A stretch of DNA of 64,000 nt from Rikenellaceae bacterium. Lineage in GTDB: Bacteria > Bacteroidota > Bacteroidia > Bacteroidales > UBA932. Shown here one piece after another: positions 54,578 to 63,630 of this stretch; positions within the stretch are counted from its first letter, which is position 1, and each line of letters starts with the position of its first letter. The stretch lies in NCBI GenBank assembly GCA_900771005.1, contig CAAGMI010000241.1:10378-74377 (forward strand), written 5' to 3'. The notes under the pieces are model-generated. The model was not told the DNA's origin and searched no databases. It saw nothing but the letters and a program-made list of their open reading frames with translations. The translations under genes were made by a program, and so were the position numbers.

Positions 54578-55215
54578 AAATCGCCGTATACTCGGGAAGT
54601 TTTGATCCGCTCCACATAGGCCACCAGGCCATTATGGAGTACCTCACCAAGGTCAAGGACTTCGACTGGGTGTACCTCGTCATTTCCCCGCAGAATCCCC
54701 TCAAGGACAGGAACAAGGCTCTCACCGGAGAGCAGAGATACCACGACGCCATAGACGCAGTCAGAAGGCATCCCGAACTCAGAGTATGGGTGGACAACAT
54801 AGAGTTGGACATGAAGCCTCCTCACTATACCGTAAAGACTTTGGATGCACTGAAGAAAAGGGAGCCGGAAAATGATTTCTCTCTTGTAATCGGCGCCGAC
54901 AATCTGGTGAACATCCATAAATGGAGGGATTTTCCACGGCTTCTGAATGAATTCGGAGTCGTGGTGTATCCGCGTCAGGGATATGACATGGAGCAGATGA
55001 AACGTCAGCTTCAGACGGAAATCCAGCACGCCCCGGCCCCTTACGTACTTGACCCTTATGTCACCAGGGCAATGGAAGGCAACATAGGATTCGAGGACCT
55101 CCCAGAATCAATGTACAACATACAACTTATCGACGCCCCGGTAGTTGACATTTCTTCCACTGAGATCAGGGAGAAAGAAGCGCAGGGCATCGATATGTCG
55201 AAGTTCAGGATGTAA
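54574..55215 (+). CDS. nadD: nicotinate-nucleotide adenylyltransferase
   Basis: The protein has 213 residues. The nucleotidyltransferase motif is GSFDPLHIGH (about residues 8-17) and the C-terminal motif is ISSTEIR. It adenylates nicotinate mononucleotide to deamido-NAD. It forms a two-gene unit with gmk, an arrangement familiar in Bacteroidota. Confidence 0.95.
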   Translation: MKIAVYSGSFDPLHIGHQAIMEYLTKVKDFDWVYLVISPQNPLKDRNKALTGEQRYHDAIDAVRRHPELRVWVDNIELDMKPPHYTVKTLDALKKREPENDFSLVIGADNLVNIHKWRDFPRLLNEFGVVVYPRQGYDMEQMKRQLQTEIQHAPAPYVLDPYVTRAMEGNIGFEDLPESMYNIQLIDAPVVDISSTEIREKEAQGIDMSKFRM

Positions 55216-55219
55216 GGAA

Positions 55220-57757
55220 CTAGTTTCTCCTTATCACAAGCACACCCGCGCTGAGCGGTTCTATTCCAAGTGATATTTCCCCGTTATCGGGTTCCAGGGA
55301 CACTGTCTTGAGGGCAACGGCGTTCTTGTTGTCCATGCTGTTCGCGGTCTTGAGATCCCCTGGAGCATAATATTGATATTCTCCGCCGGAGATACCGGTC
55401 CAGTTGCCTCCGACCTTGAGCGTACGGGCCTCTTCCGATGAATTCACCACTTTCACGATTATCTCGCTTCCATTCTCGGACATTGTCGTACTGATGCTCA
55501 ATCCCGCAGTATCTCCTTCATAGGAAAGGCGATAGCGTGAGAAATGATCGTACCAGAGATCCGTTACCTGATAGTTGGGAGCCACGAAGACATCCTTGTA
55601 GTCGAAATTGATGAATGCGTTGTTCCAGTCAGGAGAATCCGTCCTGCGGATGAAAAGAGCCGCCGCGCCCATAGCTACGACGTCTTTCGATTCGCACATA
55701 TTCAGGAAGTTCCCGGCAAACAGGCCTGTCCGCCAGTCTATGCTCTGAAGGTTCCATTCGGATATAAACAACTTGATATTCGGATTAGGGCAGGAAGCTA
55801 TCATATCTGCATACCTGTCATATTGCCGGCCAAGTCTGTCCGCGCCCGTAGCATAGCCGTTTTCGTTCTCATAATGATGCAGGCTCAGATAATCGAAGAA
55901 GTTTCCGGAACGGTTCAGGAATTCCTGATCCTCCTGGAATCCTCCGCAGGCTATGATCTTGATGTCAGGGTCGATCCTGCGCATAGCCGTGGAGAAATCA
56001 CGCACGCACCTCTCATAGCGTTCGATACCCATCTCCCACATCTCGTTATCTATTTCCCAGTACTTGACATTATACGGCTCCGGATGCCCGTTGGCGGCTC
56101 TCTTCGACCCCCACTCCCCTGTCGCAGGCTCATTGCAGTAACGCAGCCAGTTGCAGGCGTTCTGCAGGATCTGCTCATACTCTGACTCAGGACGTTCGAA
56201 AGCGACGCTGACGACAATTATCGGTTCCGTATTTATCTCACGGCAGAAGCGTATGAATTCGTCCGTGCCGAAACAGTTCTGGTCGTAGTCCATCCACATC
56301 CAGTGTGCCCACCTCTGACGGTTTTCCTGCGGTCCGATACCCCATCTCCAGTCATATTGAGCCGCATATCCACCTCCAGGCCAGCGCAGGCAGGTAGGAT
56401 GGAGGTCCTTTACAGTTTCATATATGTCCGGGCGGAATCCGCCGAGGCTGATACCTGTAGAACTCATAAGGCTGACGGCATCCACGTGCACGGTCCCGTC
56501 TTCGACTGAAATGGCAAAATCAGCGTCTCCCGCGTATTCTCCGGCAGGAATGACAAACTCGAACTTCTTCCACTCATCACCGGGAACCCCGAGTATCTGC
56601 TCGCCGATAAAGGATTCGCCGTTCTTGAATGACACCGAAAGTTTCCCGTCACCCTTCGCATAAATGCTGCCACAGTACGTTTCACCGGCAATCACGTTCT
56701 GAGGTCCCTGGCAGACACCGGCCTTTGATACTGCGCTGATGCTCTGCGAATAGTCCATGTTGACCGCATCGCCTTTGACAAGACCGTATTCGGCTGTACC
56801 GAATGTATTCCACTGCTGCGCCACGGCAGGAATCCTCACATCCTCAGGGATGCCTTCAAAGTATACCTGTTTACCGTCCGGGGAACTAACCTTGATATTT
56901 TTATAGGTAGCCTCGGTATAGTTGACCCAGAATACGATGTCGTTGTGTCCGCTTCGCTCAAGCTTTGAATAAGAGAGCACCTGCCTGCCATCGTAAAAAA
57001 CCCTGGCATTATGTCCCCTGGATACTATGCGCAGCTTGTGCCAGTCCTGATTTTCGTTGATCTGGGCTTCGCTTGCATCCTTGGATACAAGCGGGTCGAG
57101 AGTTTTCACAAGACGGGTGCGTCCGAACATTGAAGTCTCTTTTTCGACCATCCGTGCCATCGCAAAATAAGGGTTGCTGCTCTGCTTCTGGAGTGCTTCA
57201 CGTGCCTTTGCCGCTTCAGCAGCCTGAATCTGGGACTGCGTCTGCGCAGGAGTAAAGGTACGGACTTCATAATACGGATTATGGAGACGGACATAATACG
57301 GTTCTCCGTCAGTTCCATTGGCGAAGGCGAAACGTATATCCATCAGCCCCCCGCTCCAGGAACGTCTTGCAAGGCGGTAGGAGCGCCAGTTGATGTCCAG
57401 CTCTATCACATAATCGTCCGTATCGAGAGAAACGATGTTCAAAGGCTGCTCATAACGCGTCGGAGAATGCAATATCTGTTCGTCATCCATAAACCATCCG
57501 TCGAAATATCCGTCACGCGGATGGATGCCCGGATACTGCTCCGGCTCGAAGGAGCGCTCGAATATCATCTCGTTCCATACGCCGTTGTTAGGAGAGAAAT
57601 AAATGTGCTCGAAAAGCTGTCCGTAAAGCATCGGGTCAATGTATCCGGAAGGCTTGCTCGCATCGATTCGTATTTCTGCAGTATTCTGAGCCGCGCTCCA
57701 TACACCGGAGAGCAGCAGGCTTGCAGCAGCCAGAGTTTTGAGAATGTTCAGTTTCAT
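55220..57757 (-). CDS. secreted GH51 alpha-L-arabinofuranosidase
   Basis: The protein has 845 residues from the ATG at 57757, with a signal peptide (KTLAAASLLLSGVWSAAQ). The catalytic acid/base is Glu572 in EIDNEMW and the nucleophile is Glu667 in FISEWN, the GH51 pattern. Between about residues 360 and 440 lies a CBM4/9-like sandwich (VIAGETYCGSIYAKGDG). It removes arabinofuranosyl groups from arabinan or arabinoxylan in the periplasm. It follows the susCD pair but is separated from susD by a strong terminator. A longer start at 57838 overlaps susD and is rejected. Confidence 0.92.
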   Translation of the reverse strand: MKLNILKTLAAASLLLSGVWSAAQNTAEIRIDASKPSGYIDPMLYGQLFEHIYFSPNNGVWNEMIFERSFEPEQYPGIHPRDGYFDGWFMDDEQILHSPTRYEQPLNIVSLDTDDYVIELDINWRSYRLARRSWSGGLMDIRFAFANGTDGEPYYVRLHNPYYEVRTFTPAQTQSQIQAAEAAKAREALQKQSSNPYFAMARMVEKETSMFGRTRLVKTLDPLVSKDASEAQINENQDWHKLRIVSRGHNARVFYDGRQVLSYSKLERSGHNDIVFWVNYTEATYKNIKVSSPDGKQVYFEGIPEDVRIPAVAQQWNTFGTAEYGLVKGDAVNMDYSQSISAVSKAGVCQGPQNVIAGETYCGSIYAKGDGKLSVSFKNGESFIGEQILGVPGDEWKKFEFVIPAGEYAGDADFAISVEDGTVHVDAVSLMSSTGISLGGFRPDIYETVKDLHPTCLRWPGGGYAAQYDWRWGIGPQENRQRWAHWMWMDYDQNCFGTDEFIRFCREINTEPIIVVSVAFERPESEYEQILQNACNWLRYCNEPATGEWGSKRAANGHPEPYNVKYWEIDNEMWEMGIERYERCVRDFSTAMRRIDPDIKIIACGGFQEDQEFLNRSGNFFDYLSLHHYENENGYATGADRLGRQYDRYADMIASCPNPNIKLFISEWNLQSIDWRTGLFAGNFLNMCESKDVVAMGAAALFIRRTDSPDWNNAFINFDYKDVFVAPNYQVTDLWYDHFSRYRLSYEGDTAGLSISTTMSENGSEIIVKVVNSSEEARTLKVGGNWTGISGGEYQYYAPGDLKTANSMDNKNAVALKTVSLEPDNGEISLGIEPLSAGVLVIRRN

Positions 57758-57762
57758 ATCAG

Positions 57763-57770
57763 CAAATATA
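57763..57770 (-). promoter_or_regulatory. putative -7 promoter box of the GH51 gene
   Basis: The minus strand reads TATATTTG, a full match. It is only 5 bases from the ATG, so transcription would begin at or next to the start codon, giving a leaderless message if the box is used. Confidence 0.35.
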
Positions 57771-57808
57771 CAAAAATAAAGGAAGGAGCCCGACGGACTC
57801 CTTCCCTT
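57771..57808 (-). terminator. strong intrinsic terminator after susD
   Basis: On the minus strand a stem of about 14 bp with a 3-base loop (arms 57808-57795 and 57791-57778; core GGAAGGAG with CTCCTTCC) is followed by TTTATTTTTG. It lies 20 bases after the susD stop and ends the susC-susD transcript before the GH51 gene, so most messages would carry only susCD. Confidence 0.8.
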
Positions 57809-57828
57809 ATCAAAATATGGATGATTGA

Positions 57829-59634
57829 TTATTTCCAACCAAGAACATCCTGGATGTTAGGGTTAGCAACCTTGACGTCACGAGGGAATGGGAAGTACTC
57901 GTGCTTGCCGGTCTGGAACTTCTCATAGTGAGCCTGAACATACTTAACAGTCAGTTTGTGCTCTGCTGCTCCGGATGTGAAGAAGTCGTCAGTGGTAACA
58001 GGGATTCTGTCGTGGAAACCTGAACCATTGAATACCTGGTCAAGATTTACCTTACCCTGAGCTGCCCAACGAACAAGATCGTGGAAGCGGCAGCCTTCGA
58101 ACCAAAGCTCGTACTGCTTCTCGTCCATAATATCCTGCAAATTGAGGCTGCTGCTGATCTTACCTGAACCTGAACGTTCCTGAACCTCGTTGAGAGCCTT
58201 GAGACCTGCTGCCTCGTCAGCTCCGATACAAGCCTCTGCATAGAGGAGGAGAGCCTCAGCATAGCGAGCTATACAAAGGTTGCTCAGGTTGGAGTTTGCA
58301 CCCAAAGAAGCAAGGTCATCACCCTTGTAGCTTGCAGCATCTGCGCCTGCAACGAGCTTAGGTATGTTGTGCCATACCATTCTCTTCCACTCGAAGAACT
58401 CGTGGCTGTAGATACCTGTAGTAGATTTGACTCCACGGTTAGGGTCAACCTTCTTCTGAGCGAGTGTTCCGTCGTTTACTGCAGAACCGCTCCAATCCAT
58501 CTCATAGAGCCACTCATCAGGAGTGAGGAATGTAGCGAGACGACGAGGTGAATTGCCATCGTGCTCAAGGAACTTCTTAGCGAAATCCTGCTGGATAGCG
58601 CCACCGTTCCAACCGCCACCGGAACCCGGAAGGTTCGAACAAACTGAAGGAGTAGATGCACAAGCATCAGTACGCCAGCAGAGAACGTCGGCGATCATCC
58701 AACGGCCACGCTGGATAGGAGTACCTGAACCCCATCCACTAGAAGTGAAGTTAGGATCCTCCTGGAAGTTAGGAGCGAAGATAACCTCAGAGTTACCGTC
58801 ACCTGCAGCATGTGTGAGCTTCCAGAAATCCTTTCCGTCAACGAGCTTGTAGCTACCCTCAGAGATAAGAGCCCCGAGATACTTGCGAGCTGTAGCAGGA
58901 TCGTTGTTGAACATAGCTGCCTTACCTGCAACGAACTGAGCGAAACCTCTTGTCATACGGGCTGTAGCGTTCTTGTCATTCACACCGTTCTTCTTAGGAA
59001 GAGCGTTGGATGCAAGAGCCTTCTCGCACTCTGCGATAACCCAGTCGAGAACCTGCTTCTGGCTTTCTGCCTGTACAGGGAACTCTTCCGGAGTAAGGAG
59101 GCGGTCAACGATACAAGGTGTGTTCCAAGTAAGAGCTTCCATCATATGCATATATGCACGGAACACTCTTGCCTCAGCTACGCACTGATCAGTGTATGCG
59201 CTCTTGTACTTAGGTTCTGTTCCTTCCTTGTTCTCAGTCGTGAAGTTGGAGATGACAAGGTTGGCCGTGAAGATTGAGTTTGCATAACCTGAGTAAAGGT
59301 TGTTCAGAGGACCGTTTGCATTGTCATAACGGAACTCGTCGAATACGCGGAAATCACCATGGTCTTCTGCGTCACCACCTGCAGCGAGAATATCGTCTGA
59401 AGAGTAGTTGAAAAGCATGAGCTGGTTATTGTAGATACCTTCTGAACCTGCGATACCGTGGCCACCGAAGCAGCTTACGTACATATTGGTCAGAAGTGCT
59501 TCAGCATCAGCATCTGACTTGTAGAAGTCATCCTCGCTGACGACACCCTTCTGAGGGATATTAAGATTCTTCTCACAAGATGAAACTGCGAATACGGCAG
59601 CTACTGCAAGAATTGAGTATAATATCTTTTTCAT
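57829..59634 (-). CDS. SusD/RagB-family starch-binding-like outer membrane lipoprotein
   Basis: The protein has 601 residues. A lipoprotein signal ends in AVSSC (Cys19 or nearby), then LNIPQKGVVSEDDFYKSD typical of SusD starts. TPR-like helical regions follow, and the C-terminal part contains RYAEALLLYAEAC and ELWFEGCRFHDLVRWA, the SusD family signature. It caps the SusC barrel and captures a glycan on the cell surface. With GH51 next door the glycan is likely arabinose-containing. It lies 20 bases after susC. Confidence 0.95.
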   Translation of the reverse strand: MKKILYSILAVAAVFAVSSCEKNLNIPQKGVVSEDDFYKSDADAEALLTNMYVSCFGGHGIAGSEGIYNNQLMLFNYSSDDILAAGGDAEDHGDFRVFDEFRYDNANGPLNNLYSGYANSIFTANLVISNFTTENKEGTEPKYKSAYTDQCVAEARVFRAYMHMMEALTWNTPCIVDRLLTPEEFPVQAESQKQVLDWVIAECEKALASNALPKKNGVNDKNATARMTRGFAQFVAGKAAMFNNDPATARKYLGALISEGSYKLVDGKDFWKLTHAAGDGNSEVIFAPNFQEDPNFTSSGWGSGTPIQRGRWMIADVLCWRTDACASTPSVCSNLPGSGGGWNGGAIQQDFAKKFLEHDGNSPRRLATFLTPDEWLYEMDWSGSAVNDGTLAQKKVDPNRGVKSTTGIYSHEFFEWKRMVWHNIPKLVAGADAASYKGDDLASLGANSNLSNLCIARYAEALLLYAEACIGADEAAGLKALNEVQERSGSGKISSSLNLQDIMDEKQYELWFEGCRFHDLVRWAAQGKVNLDQVFNGSGFHDRIPVTTDDFFTSGAAEHKLTVKYVQAHYEKFQTGKHEYFPFPRDVKVANPNIQDVLGWK

Positions 59635-59654
59635 ATTCTTTGTCTTTTACGAGA

Positions 59655-62600
59655 TTAGAATGTAAGATTGATACCAAGGATGAACTTCTGCATGGTTGGG
59701 TATGAACCCCAGTCAAGACCGGCACCTGTAGAGTTGTTGGTTGATGCAGTAGCTGGATCGAGTCCTGGATACTTGGTGATTGTGAAGAAGTCATCAAGAG
59801 ATACATAGAAGCGGAGGTTGCTGATAGCGGCCTTCTTCGTGATCTTTGAAGGAAGAGTGTAACCGAGCTGGAGAGTCTGGATACGGAAGTAGTCACCGTC
59901 GAACAGGTTTCCGGTTGATGACCAGAATGGGGTGTCGGCTGCAAGAACCTTAGAAGGAGCAGGGAGCTTGGCGCCCTTGTTGGACTCTGTCCAAGAGTTC
60001 TCAAGATAGTACTTGAAGTTGTTCTTTACACCAGTACGGTGGGTAACAGGGAGAATCTTGTTACCGCCCTGGCCGTAACCGTTGAGTGTGAAGTCGAATC
60101 CCTTCCAAGCGAGATTGATGTTGATACCGTATGTGTAGGTAGGAGTTGTAGAACCGATGAATGTCTTATCATTGTCAACAACTGTATCTGTAACCTTTCC
60201 GTCCTTGTCATAGTACAAAGCCTCGCCGTTAGCACCTACACCAGCGTACTTGTAACCGAGGAGGTACCAGATAGGGTAACCAGGCTCGAACGCTGTCTGG
60301 ATCTTGTAGTTGGTTGATGATGCATCTGAGTTAACGATACGTGCTGCGCGTGCTGCAAGTTCGAGAACCTCATTGTGCAGTGTTGAGAAGTTACCGTTGA
60401 TGCTGTATGAGAAGTCACCTACGTTGTCTCTCCAACCGAGTTCGAATTCGAGACCCTCGTTGAGAACGGTACCACCGTTGACTGTTGTAGTACCTGCACC
60501 AAGTTCAACAGGGACGCTGACATTGAAGAGGAGGTCCTTGGTCTTCTTGTTGAAGTAGTCTGCACCGAATGTCAAACGGCTGTCAAGGAAGCGAGCGTCG
60601 ATACCGAGGTCGATCTGCTCTGATGTTTCCCACTTAAGGTCTGGGTTAGGAAGACCGCCACCATAGTTAGGAGCTGATGAGAAGATAACCTTCTGCTGGT
60701 CGAGATCGTACTGATACCAGTTGCCGCCTACAGAAATTGTTGTAGCATAGCGGTATCCGCTGAGCACGTTGACGTTACCGTTGCGTCCCCATGAAGCGCG
60801 GAGCTTGAGGAATGAGACAGCATCACGACCGACGTTATCCTTGAACCAGGACTCGTTGCTGATTGTCCAACCTGCAGAGAATGAAGGGAAGTAACCCCAA
60901 CGGTTCTTTGCAGAAAGCTTTGATGAGTCGTATGCATCAGCACGGAAGTTTGCCTGTACGCTGTAACGGTTGTCATAGCTGTAGATCAAACGTCCGAAGT
61001 ATGCGAGAGATGCAGACTTGCTAGGAGCATTGCTTACGTTCTTTGAAACGTCACCCTTTACATAGCTCATGTACTGGAATGCAGGATCGTAAGCTGAAAG
61101 GATGTCCGGACCGGAAGCACTTGTGTTGATACCGTCGCTGTTGTTCTCACGGTATGACATACCGATCATCGCTGTGATGTCATGCTTCTTTGCGATTGTG
61201 ATGTTGTAGTTCGCAAAGTTTTCCCACTGGTAGTAGTAACCTGTGCTGACATTAGCTGAGATTGAGTAGTTATCCTGTGAACCACGACCGATATAATAAG
61301 GAGCGGTGTAGTTGTGGCTTGCGCTCTGGGTGATTCTGTAACCGAGACGTGATGTGATGGTAAGTCCCTTCACTGGAGTCAGGTTAGCGTACAGAGTACC
61401 GTTGATGTTGAATCCACCGTTTGTTCCCTCTGATGCAAGAATCTTTGCAAGAGGGTTACCCTCTACGTCAGAATACATAGGAGCTGCGAGGAATCCGTTC
61501 TCATCCTTGAAGATGCGGTGATTGTCGGTTCCGGCAACGGTCTTGTCATAAATGGCTCTGAAATCAGCTGGCATTTCGTCAGGCTTTGTCCAGTAAACCG
61601 GAGTAAGAGGCTCGAGGTTGATTACTGACTCGAATGAAGAAGAGTAACCGCGCTGTGAGACACTCTTTGTTGACCACTTCTCTATTGAGTTTGTTGTACC
61701 TACCTGCAACCATTTGAAGAGCTGGTAGTCAGCGTTGATCTGAGCTGTAAGACGTGTATAAACGTCCCTGTCACCCTTAACGACACCATTGTTGTTTACA
61801 TAGTTGAGAGATGCAAAGAAATGGCCGTTCTTGTTACCACCTGAAAGGGTGAGAGCGTGCTGCTGGCTCCATGTAGGCTCAAGATATGCACCGATCCAGT
61901 CTGTGTCGATGACACCGTTTGCATAGTAAGGGTGCTTGTAGTCATAGTCAGCTATACGGGAACTCATGTAGTTAGGGTCGTCGATATACTCGAGACCTAC
62001 GTACTTGATGACCTCATCACGGTTCATCAAAGGACGTCTTGTATAGTTCTGGTTGGTGAACTTGCCTGTGTATGTAACAGTTGCCTTGCTCTCAGAACCA
62101 GTCTTGGTTGTGATGAGAACGACACCGTTACCTGCCTCAGCACCGTAGATAGCTGCAGAAGCTGCGTCCTTGAGGACCTCCATTGACTCGATCATTGAAG
62201 GGTCGAGATACTGGATGCTGCTTACCTGAAGACCATCGACAATGTAAAGAGGTGCAAGGCTACCACCGTTTGAAGAATAACCACGTACACGGATCTCAGC
62301 GCCTGAACCAGGAGCACCATTTGAAAGGATCTGTACACCTGATACCTTACCCTGGAGTGCCTGGGCTGCATCAGTTGTAGAAAGTCCCTTGAGAGCCTCT
62401 GCGTTTACAGAAGCAACTGAACCTGTGAGGTCGCTCTTCTTCTGTACACCGTAACCGATGACGACAGTTTCTTCAAGCATTTCGTTGTCCTCGTCGAGAA
62501 CTACGTTGATAACACCCTTGCCTGCTACAGCGACAACCTGGTCGATGTAACCGATGCAAGTGAAATTAAGGCTAGCGTTAGCAGGAACATTGATAACGTA

Positions 62601-62783
62601 GTTACCGTCAATGTCGGTAACTGTACCGTTTGATGTTGTTCCGACCTGCAGAACAGTAGCACCGATAACGGGTGCGCCATTGGCGTCTTTTACATTACCC
62701 TTTACCGTTACGTTCTGAGCGCTTACGGAGATTGACATTGCAAGCAATACTACAATGCCAACGACTTTGTTAAAAATTTTCAT
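59655..62783 (-). CDS. SusC/RagA-family TonB-dependent outer membrane transporter
   Basis: The protein has 1042 residues. After a signal peptide (IVVLLAMSISVSAQ) come a carboxypeptidase-regulatory-like beta-sandwich (VKGNVKDANGAPVIGATV), the TonB-box region (EETVVIGYG), a plug domain with the SusC motifs (LQGKVSGVQ, PLYIVDGLQV, DPSMIESMEVLKDA) and a 22-strand barrel ending GINLTF. It imports glycan oligosaccharides with SusD. Gly codons are mostly GGT and Ala mostly GCT, unlike the GGA/GCC-rich pyr and arg genes, consistent with very high expression. Confidence 0.96.
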   Translation of the reverse strand: MKIFNKVVGIVVLLAMSISVSAQNVTVKGNVKDANGAPVIGATVLQVGTTSNGTVTDIDGNYVINVPANASLNFTCIGYIDQVVAVAGKGVINVVLDEDNEMLEETVVIGYGVQKKSDLTGSVASVNAEALKGLSTTDAAQALQGKVSGVQILSNGAPGSGAEIRVRGYSSNGGSLAPLYIVDGLQVSSIQYLDPSMIESMEVLKDAASAAIYGAEAGNGVVLITTKTGSESKATVTYTGKFTNQNYTRRPLMNRDEVIKYVGLEYIDDPNYMSSRIADYDYKHPYYANGVIDTDWIGAYLEPTWSQQHALTLSGGNKNGHFFASLNYVNNNGVVKGDRDVYTRLTAQINADYQLFKWLQVGTTNSIEKWSTKSVSQRGYSSSFESVINLEPLTPVYWTKPDEMPADFRAIYDKTVAGTDNHRIFKDENGFLAAPMYSDVEGNPLAKILASEGTNGGFNINGTLYANLTPVKGLTITSRLGYRITQSASHNYTAPYYIGRGSQDNYSISANVSTGYYYQWENFANYNITIAKKHDITAMIGMSYRENNSDGINTSASGPDILSAYDPAFQYMSYVKGDVSKNVSNAPSKSASLAYFGRLIYSYDNRYSVQANFRADAYDSSKLSAKNRWGYFPSFSAGWTISNESWFKDNVGRDAVSFLKLRASWGRNGNVNVLSGYRYATTISVGGNWYQYDLDQQKVIFSSAPNYGGGLPNPDLKWETSEQIDLGIDARFLDSRLTFGADYFNKKTKDLLFNVSVPVELGAGTTTVNGGTVLNEGLEFELGWRDNVGDFSYSINGNFSTLHNEVLELAARAARIVNSDASSTNYKIQTAFEPGYPIWYLLGYKYAGVGANGEALYYDKDGKVTDTVVDNDKTFIGSTTPTYTYGININLAWKGFDFTLNGYGQGGNKILPVTHRTGVKNNFKYYLENSWTESNKGAKLPAPSKVLAADTPFWSSTGNLFDGDYFRIQTLQLGYTLPSKITKKAAISNLRFYVSLDDFFTITKYPGLDPATASTNNSTGAGLDWGSYPTMQKFILGINLTF

Positions 62784-62833
62784 AGGTAATAATAATGTTG
62801 TTATTAGTTAATGAAAAAATGTGTCTTTTTTTA

Positions 62834-62853
62834 TCGAACATTTAGCTCGAACA
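62834..62853 (-). repeat. tandem TGTTCGA direct repeats at the susC start site
   Basis: On the minus strand TGTTCGA occurs at 62853-62847 and again at 62840-62834, 13 bases apart start to start. They lie directly after the -7 box of susC, covering the likely transcription start. A regulator bound there would control initiation. Confidence 0.4.
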
Positions 62854-62855
62854 CC

Positions 62856-62863
62856 CAAAGGTC
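62856..62863 (-). promoter_or_regulatory. putative -7 promoter box of susC-susD
   Basis: The minus strand reads GACCTTTG, one mismatch from TAnnTTTG, with TTG about 20 bases upstream. The leader would be about 65 bases and AT-rich, with a weak TAATAA/TTATTA hairpin before the ATG. Confidence 0.4.
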
Positions 62864-62997
62864 GGTAAATTTTTTCAACAAAACAACATTCGTCGAAAAA
62901 ATATCAATCCTTTAATGAATTTTCGTATATGATGACATATTCTTTAGAATTTTTTTAAAAAAATTAAAATATCAAAAAATATTTAACAAAATCCATT
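62864..62997. other. AT-rich divergent intergenic region
   Basis: This stretch lies between the susC promoter and the serine recombinase gene. It holds an imperfect inverted repeat TTTTTTCAAC (62871-62880) with GTCGAAAAAA (62892-62901), an ATTCT/AGAAT palindrome (62939-62950) and a perfect 18-base palindrome of A and T (62948-62965). No clear promoter for the recombinase and no long inverted repeats flanking the susC promoter are visible. Confidence 0.4.
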
Positions 62998-63630
62998 ATG
63001 ATATACGGTTATATAAGAGTCAGCAGTGACAAACAGACGGTCGAGAATCAGCGTTATGAAATCATCCGCTTCTGCAAAAAGCAGAATATGAACATCGATG
63101 GATGGATTGAAGAAACGATTAGCGGTACAAGGAAGTATGACAAGAGAGCCCTCGGCAAACTTCTACGGAGAGTAAAGACAGGAGATATGATTATTTGTTC
63201 CGAACTGTCCAGACTTGGCAGGAACCTCTTTATGATTATGGATATACTATATATATGTATGAACAAGGGTTGCAGAGTCTGGACAATAAAGGACAATTAC
63301 AGACTTGGAGACGATATCCAGAGTAAGGTGCTGGCATTCGCCTTCGGACTTTCAGCCGAAATAGAAAGGAACCTGATCAGCAGTAGAACAAAAGAAGCAC
63401 TCGCACGCAGGAAATCCGAAGGCGTCGTGCTGGGACGCCCCAAGGGAAAGAAAAGCAACTGCGAGAACCTGAAGATTGGGCAATATCACGACAAGATAAT
63501 GAAGCAATACTCCAAGGGCGTGCCGATTGCTCAGATAGCACGCCACTTTCACGTAAGCCGCTCTACTATATATAGGTATATGGAACGGCTTGCAATGGAA
63601 GAAACAGAGGAGGATGAGTCGTTAGAGTGA
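62998..63630 (+). CDS. serine recombinase (resolvase/invertase family)
   Basis: The protein has 210 residues. The catalytic region is YIRVSSDKQTVENQ (Ser9 the likely nucleophile), with SELSRLGRN near residue 63 and the E-helix region AFGLSAEIERNLISSRTKEAL. The C-terminal helix-turn-helix reads GVPIAQIARHFHVSRSTIYRYM. Family members invert or resolve DNA; Bacteroides Mpi-type relatives switch promoters of surface genes. It starts 214 bases from susC in the opposite direction. Its end overlaps the end of the next gene on the other strand by 9 bases. Codon use is more AT-rich than the housekeeping genes, so it may be acquired. Confidence 0.9.
   Translation: MIYGYIRVSSDKQTVENQRYEIIRFCKKQNMNIDGWIEETISGTRKYDKRALGKLLRRVKTGDMIICSELSRLGRNLFMIMDILYICMNKGCRVWTIKDNYRLGDDIQSKVLAFAFGLSAEIERNLISSRTKEALARRKSEGVVLGRPKGKKSNCENLKIGQYHDKIMKQYSKGVPIAQIARHFHVSRSTIYRYMERLAMEETEEDESLE

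Noticed and set aside
62784..62997. Invertible promoter upstream of susC
   Set aside because: No inverted repeats of the length used by Bacteroides invertases flank the promoter; only short AT-rich palindromes are present.
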